A DNA stretch of 48,114 nt from Acidobacteriaceae bacterium (GTDB taxonomy: Bacteria; Actinomycetota; Actinomycetes; Mycobacteriales; Mycobacteriaceae): positions 1 through 48,114 of the forward strand of contig CAJCHX010000161.1 in NCBI GenBank assembly GCA_903970215.1. The letters are read 5' to 3'. The position numbers were made by a program, and so were the translations under genes. Below are positions 32,995-41,054 of the stretch, piece by piece. Numbering within the stretch: position 1 is the stretch's first letter; each line of letters starts with the position of its first letter. The notes beneath the pieces were generated by a model. It had not been told where the DNA came from. It saw only the letters and a list, made by a program, of their open reading frames with translations, and searched no databases.

Positions 32995-33585
32995 ATGCCG
33001 CCCAAGGTCATCTTTCTGATCCGCCATGCCGAGAAGCCGGACGCGGTCGACGGAACGTCGTACACCGGGATCGACGTCACGGGCTCTCCGAATCCGCATT
33101 GCCTGATACCTCGCGGCTGGCAACGGGCGGGCGCGCTCGCGACGTTGTTCGGCTCGGGCAAACCCGGCGACGGTGGATACTCCGGCACCACTCGCACCGA
33201 TCTGGCTGTGCCCGATCGACTCTATTCGCCCGAGTACGGCAACTCCGCCAAGACGATCAACCATCGGACCTATGAGACGGTCCTGCCGCTCAGCCAACGG
33301 CTCGGGCTGACCATCGACACCGCCTACCCGGAAGGGCGCGAGGGGAAACTCGCGGCCTCGATCGTCGGGAACGATTCCGGGGTGAGCCTGGTGGCCTGGG
33401 AACACGACCACATTCCCGACATCGCCGCACACATCCCTGCAGTTCCCGGAGCCGCGGTCCCTACTGTCTGGCCTGACGATCGCTACGACCTCATATGGTG
33501 TTTCACTCTTGCCGGCGGTGATGGCGTCGCGTATGAGTTCACCGCGATTCCCCAGCTGCTGCTCTCGGGCGACGGGCCTGTCTGA
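32995..33585 (+). CDS. Histidine-phosphatase superfamily protein
   Basis: The 196-residue product begins MPPKVIFLIRHAEKPD, with RHA as the phosphorylated-His motif of the phosphoglycerate-mutase-like branch. GWQRAGALATLF follows, and WEHDHIPDI holds the second catalytic His. The substrate is unknown. TAGTCT at 32983-32988 ends 6 nt before the ATG, so the message may be leaderless. It is the last intact plus-strand gene before the mosaic region. Confidence 0.8.
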   Translation: MPPKVIFLIRHAEKPDAVDGTSYTGIDVTGSPNPHCLIPRGWQRAGALATLFGSGKPGDGGYSGTTRTDLAVPDRLYSPEYGNSAKTINHRTYETVLPLSQRLGLTIDTAYPEGREGKLAASIVGNDSGVSLVAWEHDHIPDIAAHIPAVPGAAVPTVWPDDRYDLIWCFTLAGGDGVAYEFTAIPQLLLSGDGPV

Positions 33586-33629
33586 CCGGGCGCCACGCGC
33601 AGCGGAAGCCACCGGCCGACAACAGTATG

Positions 33630-33687
33630 GATAGCGCCGCACCACGTCGCTCACCACGGGATCGTCGTCGGCGATCAGGATGTGCAT
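33630..33687 (-). pseudogene. Response-regulator N-terminal stub
   Basis: Minus-strand ATG at 33687, with a GGAGGGGGAGGAG purine stretch upstream, begins MHILIADDDPVVSDVVRRY. This is the first strand and acidic pocket of a two-component receiver domain. Homology stops after about 19 residues, near 33631, and the frame continues into unrelated sequence. It is a truncated gene, cut at the junction with the histidine-phosphatase flank. Confidence 0.7.
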
Positions 33688-33734
33688 CCGGGTCTCCTCC
33701 CCCTCCGGGCGGATCTCGCCCGCGCCGGGGCGTG

Positions 33735-35156
33735 TCATTGGTAGATCTGGATCAGGTGGGCGATTGCCAGCGCCCCCAGCGCCTGCACCGCGAGCCACTC
33801 CGCGGCCGCCCGGCGGGGTCGTCCGACCGTCACGAGCCCGGCCCCGCATGTCACCCATAAAGTGAACGGAAGCCAGATTCGCTCGACCTCGGCTTTGCTC
33901 AGCGCGGACACATCGGCCACCAGCATCGCTACGGCTGCCGCTAAGACCACTATCGCCAGCGCCGTCACACCGGGATCGCGGGGCGGGGCACCAGCGGCAC
34001 GGCGCAGGGCCGTGGCCCGGCCGAGAGCTGCGGCACCTGCGAGGCCGAATGCGCAGGCGGCAGCGGCGATGTCGCCCCACATCCAGTACGAAGCCGGGCG
34101 GAACGACGCGATGCCCTGGTAGTAGCGGGTCACGACCGCGTGGTAGCCGTCCAGCCACCAGAATCCGGCGGCCACGAATGCTCCGGTCACCACGATGGCA
34201 GCGGGAATGGCTGCGAGCAGCGGCCGAGCAGTGCGGGCGATCGCGAGGATCGCGACGGCCGGTAAGGCCGCGAGCACGAGCCCGTAGTTGAGGTACACGG
34301 CCCAGCCGAGCAGCAAGCCTGCCGCCGTGCCGGCCAGCCAGCCCCACGGATCGCCGCCGCGCGAGCGCAATCGGACCGCGGCCACCGCCAATAGGGCGAG
34401 ACCCCATGCGGCGACCCCGGAGAAATACGCGTCGCCCGACACCGCGAGCCACAGGCCACCGGGGAATACGGCCAAGAACGGCGCACACGACCGGCCGAGT
34501 TCCTCACCCGCGAGCGCGCGGACGGCGATCAGGACGGCGGCAGCACCACTCGCGCCGACGGCGACGCAGAACAGCGCGGCCCAGGTTCCACCCCGCAGCC
34601 CGATCCGATCCAGCACGACGAACGTGAGCAGGGCCCCTGGTGGATGCCCCGACACGTGAATGGTCCATGAATCCGGCTGGTAGTCGAGGATACGGCGGGC
34701 GAATGAGCGCACTGCATAACCGATGTCGTGCACGCCGGGCACCTCATGGAGGTACTGGTCGTACCCGGTGAGCTTGGTGGCGAAGGAATGCCATCCGCCG
34801 ACGGTCCCCAGGGCCATCGACCAGCCGGCCAATACCGTCGAACTGCAGGCAGCGAGCCTGCCGTACGGCATGCGCTCGGCTACCGCCGGGCCCCAGCACA
34901 CGACCGCGGCCGCGACCACCAGTGCGGGGATCGTCCCCACTCCCACGTGCGGGTGGAACCGCCCGAAGATCGGGGCGGCCTCCGAGACCAGCCGTAGGCG
35001 GTAGCTGTGCGAGGCCAGGGGCGGCACCACGAACGCGACCGCGATCAGTAACGCAGCGCCGGTTGCCCACGCGACGTCGCGCCGAATCGCTCTCGACCGC
35101 GCAGAAACAGCCTGCGTCTCATCCAGAGCGGTCGTGTGCCTTCCCACGTCGATCAC
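33735..35156 (-). CDS. Polytopic integral membrane protein, possibly a glycosyltransferase of the GT-C type
   Basis: The 473-residue product has about twelve hydrophobic segments, for example AWATGAALLIAVAFVVPPLA, WLAGTAAGLLLGWAVYLNYG and AAIPAAIVVTGAFVAAGFWW. A long extracytoplasmic loop contains TIHVSGHPPG. GT-C glycosyltransferases have such a layout, and in actinobacteria comparable membrane proteins sit next to GT2-DUF2064 gene sets. GTG at 35156 is the likely start, 114 bp from the divergent GT2 remnant. Function is not established; no signature acidic DxD-like pair was confirmed. Confidence 0.65.
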   Translation of the reverse strand: MIDVGRHTTALDETQAVSARSRAIRRDVAWATGAALLIAVAFVVPPLASHSYRLRLVSEAAPIFGRFHPHVGVGTIPALVVAAAVVCWGPAVAERMPYGRLAACSSTVLAGWSMALGTVGGWHSFATKLTGYDQYLHEVPGVHDIGYAVRSFARRILDYQPDSWTIHVSGHPPGALLTFVVLDRIGLRGGTWAALFCVAVGASGAAAVLIAVRALAGEELGRSCAPFLAVFPGGLWLAVSGDAYFSGVAAWGLALLAVAAVRLRSRGGDPWGWLAGTAAGLLLGWAVYLNYGLVLAALPAVAILAIARTARPLLAAIPAAIVVTGAFVAAGFWWLDGYHAVVTRYYQGIASFRPASYWMWGDIAAAACAFGLAGAAALGRATALRRAAGAPPRDPGVTALAIVVLAAAVAMLVADVSALSKAEVERIWLPFTLWVTCGAGLVTVGRPRRAAAEWLAVQALGALAIAHLIQIYQ

Positions 35157-35270
35157 GCAGCCCACGCTAGGCACGCACGGGGGGGCCGTGGGTCGACGGC
35201 GCCCGAACGTCACAGTTTCGTCACCGCGACAACGGCTCCGGATGGAGCCACTGCGAATACCGTTTCCAGC

Positions 35271-35477
35271 ATGCCTAATCCCCACGCCCCCGATGTCACG
35301 GTGATACTCCCGTGCCGCAACGAGGCCGACTGCATCGCCGGTGTGATCGATCAGCCGCGGCCCGGATACGGGCACGCCGCACGCGCTGGGGTGCTGTGCA
35401 CCGACACGCCGACCATGTCCGGCTCGGTGGCGGGGACCGCGCATGCGACTCTGGACATCCTGTGGTGCGCGCGATGA
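35271..35477 (+). pseudogene. GT2 glycosyltransferase reduced by two in-frame deletions
   Basis: The 68-codon frame starts MPNPHAPDVTVILPCRNEAD, a normal family-2 glycosyltransferase opening. It then jumps to PRPGYGHAARAGVL, normally some 40 residues further on, and finally to TMSGSVAGTAHATLDI, the usual C-terminus. The DxD region and most of the catalytic core are gone, so it cannot be active. Its stop still overlaps the DUF2064 start as ATGA, showing that the operon context was kept while the interior was lost. Confidence 0.72.
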
Positions 35478-36124
35478 CCGCCACGATCCTGGTAGTTGCG
35501 AAAGCGCCCGTTCCGGGCCAGGTGAAGACTCGGCTGATCCCGGCATTCGGCCCGGACGGCGCTGCCCACCTGGCCGCGGCCGCGCTTCTCGACACCCTCG
35601 CAGCAGCCAAGGCTGTGCCTGGCGCCCGGTGCGCAGTAGCCCTCGCCGGTGACCTCACGTATGCGGTCCGAGCGGTAGAGATCCGGGCGGCATTGCGCGC
35701 GTGCACCGTATTCGTTCAGGTCGAGGGTGGCTTGGGTACCCGGCTGGCAGCCGCGCATGCGACCGTCGGTATCGGGCCCGTGGTCCAGATCGGCATGGAC
35801 ACACCGCAAGTGACCCCGACGATGCTCGCCGAGTGTCTCCGACGCCTCGAGACGGCCGACGCGGCGCTGGGTCGCGCGTACGACGGCGGCTGGTGGGCGC
35901 TGGGCCTGCACGACGGCAGCGGAGCGCACGTCCTACCCGGGGTGCCGATGTCGATGCCCACGACAGGCGACGCGACGCTACGCGCGCTCCGCATCGCCGG
36001 CCTGTCGGTCGCGGCGCTACCGCCGCTGCGCGACGTGGATGTACTCGACGACGTGAACTCCGTCTTTCAGTCATGCAGCAGGACAAGCGAATTCGCGCGA
36101 GTTGCAATGGGGGCGCTCCGATGA
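35474..36124 (+). CDS. DUF2064 / TIGR04282-type glycosyltransferase-fold protein
   Basis: The 216-residue product begins MTATILVVAKAPVPGQVKTR, the hallmark of DUF2064 proteins with a GT-A nucleotide-sugar or nucleotidyl-transferase fold. IGMDTPQVTP and GRAYDGGWWALGL are the other conserved blocks. Relatives accompany GT2 enzymes and methyltransferases in small actinobacterial operons. ATGA overlaps link it to the GT2 remnant upstream and the methyltransferase stub downstream. It appears intact, but both partners are broken. Confidence 0.78.
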   Translation: MTATILVVAKAPVPGQVKTRLIPAFGPDGAAHLAAAALLDTLAAAKAVPGARCAVALAGDLTYAVRAVEIRAALRACTVFVQVEGGLGTRLAAAHATVGIGPVVQIGMDTPQVTPTMLAECLRRLETADAALGRAYDGGWWALGLHDGSGAHVLPGVPMSMPTTGDATLRALRIAGLSVAALPPLRDVDVLDDVNSVFQSCSRTSEFARVAMGALR

Positions 36125-36390
36125 CGTGCGTATGGGAGGAGGCGTTCACACATCCGGTCGCTCGGCACGGACGATGCGACCTCGAGGATGCGTCCGGAGA
36201 GGTCCGGCGACTGCCGGTGCACCGCTGGCTGCACGGCGACCGCGACGACGACTGGATGATCGCGACGATCGCCGGTTGGTGCTCCGGTCCCGCCGTCGAC
36301 CTGGGCTGCGGTCCTGGCCGCCTGGTCGAGGCACTGCTTCCGGGGTGCCGACCTCACCCGCCAGCACCGACGGGCATCGCATCTACGTAG
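36121..36390 (+). pseudogene. SAM-dependent methyltransferase, N-terminal fragment
   Basis: The frame starting MTCVWEEAFTHPVARHGRCD reaches the SAM-binding motif I (AVDLGCGPGRLVEALL). It is then cut near 36344 and reads out of frame to a stop at 36390. The 89-residue product would lack the rest of the Rossmann fold. It is ATGA-coupled to DUF2064 upstream. The break coincides with the beginning of PQQ-propeller sequence in another frame. Confidence 0.72.
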
Positions 36391-37049
36391 GCGACAGGTC
36401 CGGCACGGTGACCGCGGTCGACATCGACTCCACCCATCACCTCTCCAAGCGCTGGACCCGCTGCGTGGGCGACAGCTCCTACGGGTCGGTCGTCGTGGCG
36501 TCGGGCAACCGGCTCTACACCACCTCCGGGACTGCTCTGGTAGCCATCAATGACGACGGCGATCGCGGCGACATCGCATGGCGGGCCGACCCGCGTGACG
36601 ACATCACCGAGGTCTCCGCGGGGCTGGCCCCCGACGGCACCGTGCTGCTGGGAACCAACGGCGCCGACGAATGGGCCTATCGACCCGACGGCACCCCGAA
36701 ATGGCACGCCCCGCGAATCATCACCTACTCGTCACCCTCGGTGACCGGCACCGGCCTGGCGTATGTCGGTGACCACAGCGGCGCCGTCCACGTGTTCCGC
36801 ATCGCCGACGGCTCACAGGTCGCCGACTACCACGCCGCCCGAGCAGAGATCTGGAGTTCGACGATCGTCGACAAGAATTACCGCGTGTACCTCGGCACCC
36901 AATCCGGGCATGCCCTCGGTCTCGACTCGAAAGGCGCGGTCCTCTTCGACGTCGACCTCGGCGGACCAGTGGACTCCTATCCGGCATTGACCGCCGACGG
37001 CACGTTGATCATCGGTGCGGGCAACGGGACCTTGACCGCAATCGGCTAA
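36345..37049 (+). pseudogene. PQQ-like beta-propeller protein, C-terminal part
   Basis: The open frame from 36345 encodes repeated blade motifs: DGHRIYVGDRSGTVTAVD, GNRLYTTSGTALVAI, GTGLAYVGDHSGAVHVF, NYRVYLGTQSGHALGLD and a final GTLIIGAGNGTLTAIG. These are PQQ-type propeller repeats (YVGxxxGxxxAxD). The start of the protein, including any signal peptide, is missing and is replaced by the methyltransferase fragment. A GTG at 36345 could start a 234-residue remnant, but no ribosome site is visible. Confidence 0.7.
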
Positions 37050-37100
37050 GCCACCGAACGAACCGTGCCGTACCAGAAATACAATGAAGAGGAGAACCTC

Positions 37101-38030
37101 ATGCAGATCTTGCGGACCCCGGACGACCGGTTCGCGGGTTTACCGGACTATTCCTTCGAACCGCACTACGTGGAAGTCGACTCCGGCGATGGCGACCGGC
37201 TTCGTATGCACTACGTCGACGACGGTCCATCCGACGGCGAGACCGTGCTGTTATTGCACGGCGAGCCGTCGTGGTCGTTCCTGTACCGGTCGATGATCCC
37301 GGTATTGGCGAAGGCAGGCCTGCGGGCGGTCGCGCTCGACTTGGTCGGCTTCGGGCGCAGCGACAAGCCGGCCAGCCGCAGCGATTACACCTACCAGAAG
37401 CACGTGGACTGGACCTGGGCCGCGATCGAGGCGATCGGCCTGGAAGAAATGACTCTGGTCTGCCAGGATTGGGGCGGTCTCATCGGTCTGCGCCTGGTCG
37501 GCGAACACCCGGCACGGTTTGCTCGGGTGGTTGCGGCCAACACATTCTTACCGACGGGCGACCGGCACCCGGGCGAGTCGTTTCTTGCCTGGCAGCGCTA
37601 CAGCCAGGGAACCCCGGACTTCGAGGCGGGCCACATCGTGAACGGTGGCTGTCTGACCGCCCTATCAGACGCCGTGGTCGCCGGCTACGACGCGCCCTTT
37701 CCCAATGACTTGTTCAAAGCAGGGGCGCGGCAGTTCCCCATGCTTGTTCCCACCTCACCCGACGATCCGGCGGCACCCGCGAACCGGTCGGCCTGGGAAT
37801 CGCTGCGCCGATTCGACCGCCCATTCCTGTGCGCGTTCTCCGATTCCGACCCCATCACCGGCGGCGCCGACAAGGTGCTGCGAGCCGAGATCCCCGGAGC
37901 CGCACCGTTCGATCCGGTGACCATCAACAGTGCCGGACACTTCCTCCAAGAAGATAAGGGCCAAGACTTAGCGGAAGCTGTCGCTGCGTTCATTGCGGCC
38001 ACTCAGCGGCCGAATACGGGCGCATCCTGA
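37101..38030 (+). CDS. Haloalkane dehalogenase
   Basis: The 309-residue alpha/beta hydrolase matches the haloalkane dehalogenase subfamily related to DmbB and DhmA. HGEPSWSFLYR (residues 53-63) forms the oxyanion and halide region. CQDWGG has the nucleophilic Asp123 followed by the halide-binding Trp124. A late NSAGHFLQED carries the catalytic His. It cleaves carbon-halogen bonds to give an alcohol and halide; the native substrate is unknown. ATG 37101 is preceded by GAGGAG. It is intact although surrounded by gene fragments. Confidence 0.87.
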   Translation: MQILRTPDDRFAGLPDYSFEPHYVEVDSGDGDRLRMHYVDDGPSDGETVLLLHGEPSWSFLYRSMIPVLAKAGLRAVALDLVGFGRSDKPASRSDYTYQKHVDWTWAAIEAIGLEEMTLVCQDWGGLIGLRLVGEHPARFARVVAANTFLPTGDRHPGESFLAWQRYSQGTPDFEAGHIVNGGCLTALSDAVVAGYDAPFPNDLFKAGARQFPMLVPTSPDDPAAPANRSAWESLRRFDRPFLCAFSDSDPITGGADKVLRAEIPGAAPFDPVTINSAGHFLQEDKGQDLAEAVAAFIAATQRPNTGAS

Positions 38031-38161
38031 TCGAGCGTGCGGTGACCGAGGTTCGGCGACCGGCCAGACAATCGAATACTGCTCGGGTTCTGTGGCGACG
38101 TGAACGGTGTCGTAGGGATGCGGTGCCGGCACCGCGTGGCCTGTCCCCACCCCGCCCGGCG

Positions 38162-38204
38162 GCGACATCGAGGCCGGCTACGACGGCCGCGACATCGAGG
38201 CCGG
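38162..38204 (+). repeat. Direct repeat of 16 bp, period 27
   Basis: GCGACATCGAGGCCGG occurs at 38162-38177 and again at 38189-38204. It lies in the 252-bp non-coding gap after the dehalogenase gene and could be a regulator-binding tandem or a duplication scar. No gene is visible in this gap. Confidence 0.75.
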
Positions 38205-38236
38205 AGATCGTTCCCACCCGCGCCGACTGCACCAGC

Positions 38237-38266
38237 CCCGGCCCGGCCCGGCCCGGCCCGGCCCGG
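38237..38266 (+). repeat. CCCGG pentanucleotide repeat, six copies
   Basis: Six uninterrupted CCCGG units fill 38237-38266, ending a few bases before the AAGGAG ribosome site of the small gene at 38283. Such tracts are prone to slippage and could alter leader structure. Confidence 0.92.
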
Positions 38267-38282
38267 ACGAAGGAGCACAACG

Positions 38283-38514
38283 ATGACCGACAACACCGCG
38301 CCCCAAGGCGTCGATATCAGCGCCGAGATCCGCGCTATGCACCTCGGCGGTGAAGTGGACTACGCCGGGGCACACTGTGGCCGTCAGCCGCCCCGACGTC
38401 AACTTCGGCGCCGTCGAACGTGCCCTCGCCGGTTGGCAGACTTGGGCGAAGACCGGCCCGAAAACCTTCGACCTGGAGCGGATCCGGGACAAGCTGCGGG
38501 CAGCGGGACTGTAG
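38283..38514 (+). pseudogene. Small gene with a one-base frameshift in a G run
   Basis: ATG 38283 follows a strong AAGGAG site and begins MTDNTAPQGVDISAEIRAMH. At GGGG (38367-38370) the frame is lost. With one G fewer, it would continue as HTVAVSRPDVNFGAVERALA and finish DLERIRDKLRAAGL, a coherent 76-residue acidic/amphipathic protein. No family is recognised. As written, translation from 38283 runs to 38531 with Arg/Pro-rich nonsense. A sequencing error is possible. Confidence 0.5.
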
Positions 38515-38676
38515 CGTCCCCTCGCCCGTGAGATACCAGGTTCCTCGACGGACAGCCGCATCTGATCGGCGAGGACGCGACGATCCAACGGCTCACCTCC
38601 TTGTACCGCCGAATCTCTCGCGCACCATCGATGCGCCCAAGGGGCGCCGGTCGGCTGATTTAGATGCCGGCGCCGT

Positions 38677-39171
38677 TCAAGAGGTGGCGGTGCTGGCGGC
38701 GTGTTCGCGCAGGTAGCGGATCATCCCGATGACATCCTCGGGCACGAGGCGTCCGATCGCGCCGGAGGAGTAGACGCTTACCACCACATTCCCGTTCGGG
38801 TCGAGAACGAAGCCGGTGGACTGCAGGAACCCGCCCTTTGGATCGACGAACGCCCCAGTCGCCGCGGACACCGCCGCGGCGTCTGCGCTGTGCCCGACCG
38901 GGAACGTCAAGCGGTGTTTGGCGATCAACGCGGCTGTGGTGGCTTCGTCGTCGACCGACAGCGCGACTACGCTCGCCCCGACCTCAGCCAAGTCGTCGGT
39001 GGCACGTTGAAACGCGCGCAGTTGCGCGTTGCAGTACGGGCACCACGACCCGCGGTAGAACAACACCACCCCGTACCCGCCGTCGAAAACGTCAGGCACT
39101 GACAGGGTGTGGCCGCGGGGCTGGGTCACGGCCAGGGTCGGGAACGGGTCTCCAGGGTGCAACAGCGTCAT
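38677..39171 (-). CDS. Peroxiredoxin-like AhpC/TSA-family protein
   Basis: The 164-residue thioredoxin-fold protein has LFYRGSWCPYCNAQLRAF at about residues 37-54, with a CxxC pair in place of the single peroxidatic Cys motif of classical AhpC. VVALSVDDEAT and FVLDPNGNVVVSVYSSGAIG follow. It probably reduces peroxides or disulphides in the cytoplasm. It lies 75 nt downstream of the SDR gene on the same strand, with an AAGGA site. The neighbouring ECF sigma operon suggests a stress-responsive locus. Confidence 0.82.
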   Translation of the reverse strand: MTLLHPGDPFPTLAVTQPRGHTLSVPDVFDGGYGVVLFYRGSWCPYCNAQLRAFQRATDDLAEVGASVVALSVDDEATTAALIAKHRLTFPVGHSADAAAVSAATGAFVDPKGGFLQSTGFVLDPNGNVVVSVYSSGAIGRLVPEDVIGMIRYLREHAASTATS

Positions 39172-39246
39172 GTGGGGCTTCTTCCTTACCTCGGTTGGTA
39201 GCTCGGTGGGTGAGTCTCGTGAGTGTTCCCAGAAATTGGGGCGTGC

Positions 39247-40029
39247 TCAGGTGGGATCGGCGGCGTCCCAGATCTGGCCGGTGGCGGCGGTCGGTAGCCG
39301 GGACAGCAGTGACGTGGCGGATTGGTGCGGGGTGAGCAGGGCGCCCTCCTCGTAGTTGCGGGTAAACCGCTCGTGCAGGTCGGTGCCGATCTGTTCGGGG
39401 TCTTGCTGGCGGATCCAAGCCTGCATCGCGGTGTCGACTCCCCCGGGACGGAACACGTTGACGGTGACTCCGGTGTCGGCGACTTCGGCGGCGAGGTTGA
39501 GGGTGTGGGCTTCCAGGGCGGCCTTGCTGGTGGCGTAGGCGTTGGCCCGCAGCATCCCGGCCGGGTGGGCCGCGATGCCACTGGAGACATTCACGATCCG
39601 ACCCCACCCGTGCTCGAGCATCGCCGGCAGCAGTGTGAAGCTGAGCCGCGCGACCGCGGCAACGTTGACATCGATCGCACTAGCCCACTGGTCCGGATCG
39701 AGGGTGATGCTCGGGCCGAGCGGCCAGACGACGGCCGCGTTGTTGACCAAGATCTCCACCGGCCCAAACCGCTCGTTGATCTCGTTCAATGCCACCGCAA
39801 CCTGGTCCGCGAGGGTGACATCGGCAGGGAGCGCGAGCGCATCGCCGCCGCGCTCGCTCACCAGCTTCGCGGTCTGCTTGACTTCATCAGCTGAACGGGC
39901 CAGCACTGCCACCCGAGCGCCCGCGGACGCGAGTTCGAGCGCGATGGCCTGGCCGATGCCGCGGCCGCCTCCGGTCACCAACGCGACCCGGCCGCCGAAT
40001 GCCGCGGAACTTGTAGGCTTGCTTGTCAT
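39247..40029 (-). CDS. SDR-family oxidoreductase
   Basis: The 260-residue short-chain dehydrogenase has TGGGRGIG (residue ~19), NNAAV, a catalytic Ser in VNVSSGIAAH and YATSK as the YxxxK motif. The C-terminal region after GGVDTAMQAWIR is variable, and the protein ends at IWDAADPT, where SDRs usually bind the last glycine-rich strand. It is divergent from the ECF sigma gene with an 87-bp intergenic gap and precedes the peroxiredoxin. The substrate is unknown. Confidence 0.82.
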   Translation of the reverse strand: MTSKPTSSAAFGGRVALVTGGGRGIGQAIALELASAGARVAVLARSADEVKQTAKLVSERGGDALALPADVTLADQVAVALNEINERFGPVEILVNNAAVVWPLGPSITLDPDQWASAIDVNVAAVARLSFTLLPAMLEHGWGRIVNVSSGIAAHPAGMLRANAYATSKAALEAHTLNLAAEVADTGVTVNVFRPGGVDTAMQAWIRQQDPEQIGTDLHERFTRNYEEGALLTPHQSATSLLSRLPTAATGQIWDAADPT

Positions 40030-40116
40030 CACACCCGAGTTAGCGGCTGGCTGCGGCCCCGTCTTACCTCTGTGCAACCGGACGGCGCTGAACAGACGGC
40101 ACGTAGACTCGAGACC

Positions 40117-40833
40117 ATGCCGCTGGACGATCACCCCGGGATCACCAGCGACCGCGCCCCCGGTCGAGAAGAGCGCGGGCTCGATCCCGAGTCGGCCGAG
40201 TGGTTACGCGCGCTCGCCGGCTTCGGCTCGATGCGGGAGCAGGCGTTAGCGCGATTGCATGAGATGCTGCTGCGGATCGCCCGCGGCGAGCTGCGCCGCC
40301 GCAGCGGGCAGCACCCGATCACCGGCCCAGAACTCGACGACCTCGCCCATCAAGCCGCAGCCGACGCGCTACTGGCCATCACTAACAAGCTGGATCAGTT
40401 CCGTGGGGAGAGCCGGTTCACGACGTGGGCCTACAAGTTCGTCATTCTCGAGGTCTCAACCAAGCTCGGCCGGCACTTCTGGCAACGGCCCACGGTCTCG
40501 CTGGACGGCGGGGACTGGGACCGGCTACCCGACCGGTTCGGGATGGGCCCAGCGGACCACGCCCAATGGCAGGGGCTGATCGACGCGCTACGCCGGGCTG
40601 TCCAGGAGGAGCTGAGCACGCGGCAGCGGCGGGTGTTCATCGCGATCGTCCTGCAGGGTGTCCCGCTCGACGCGCTGGTCGTGCAACTCGGGTCGAACCG
40701 CAATGCGATTTACAAGACACTGTTCGACGCACGACGTAAGTTACGGGCCGCGCTCGCGGCTAACGGATATCTGACCACCACCGGCCACCCAGGCGGGGTC
40801 TCGGGTGATGTGAGTGCGGGGAGGCGACCATGA
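40117..40833 (+). CDS. ECF RNA polymerase sigma factor
   Basis: The 238-residue product has a sigma region 2 around residues 42-125, with ELDDLAHQAAADALLAI and FRGESRFTTWAYKFVILEV as the -10 recognition segment. Region 4 at about 165-215 (STRQRRVFIAIVLQGVPLDA, then LGSNRNAIYKTLFDARRKLR) recognises the -35. TAGACT at 40104-40109 ends 7 nt before the ATG, so it may be leaderless. ATGA couples it to a small Cys/His protein that is probably its anti-sigma factor. Confidence 0.87.
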   Translation: MPLDDHPGITSDRAPGREERGLDPESAEWLRALAGFGSMREQALARLHEMLLRIARGELRRRSGQHPITGPELDDLAHQAAADALLAITNKLDQFRGESRFTTWAYKFVILEVSTKLGRHFWQRPTVSLDGGDWDRLPDRFGMGPADHAQWQGLIDALRRAVQEELSTRQRRVFIAIVLQGVPLDALVVQLGSNRNAIYKTLFDARRKLRAALAANGYLTTTGHPGGVSGDVSAGRRP

Positions 40834-41054
40834 CAGACTGGCCTGAGTTGGACGGGTTCCTGGCAACCGATCCCCGCGACGTCGGCTGCGAGCAGGCCCT
40901 GCAGATATTGCACGTCTACGTCGACATGGTCCTCGACCTCGATCCCGGCCTGGCGGCGCGCCGCTACCCCGGCGTGGCCGTCCACCTGGCGGCCTGCGGA
41001 CCGTGCGACGACGACTTCCACGGCCTGCTGGCCGCGGCCGGAGCCACCTCGTGA
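40830..41054 (+). CDS. Zinc-binding anti-sigma-like protein
   Basis: The 74-residue product carries HLAACGPC near residues 53-60, the HxxxCxxC zinc motif of ZAS-type anti-sigma factors, followed by DDDFHGLLAAAG. There is no membrane helix, so it would be soluble. It overlaps the sigma gene start-to-stop (ATGA) and the DUF427 gene (GTGA), giving a tightly coupled three-gene operon. In ZAS proteins thiol oxidation releases the sigma factor; whether this small protein does so is inferred. Confidence 0.72.
   Translation: MTDWPELDGFLATDPRDVGCEQALQILHVYVDMVLDLDPGLAARRYPGVAVHLAACGPCDDDFHGLLAAAGATS

Noticed and set aside
38399-38596. Minus-strand frame with an AGGAGG just upstream (MSRWIVAS start)
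   Set aside because: The ribosome-like site is attractive, but the protein is Arg/Pro-rich with no recognisable fold and is antisense to the frameshifted small gene.
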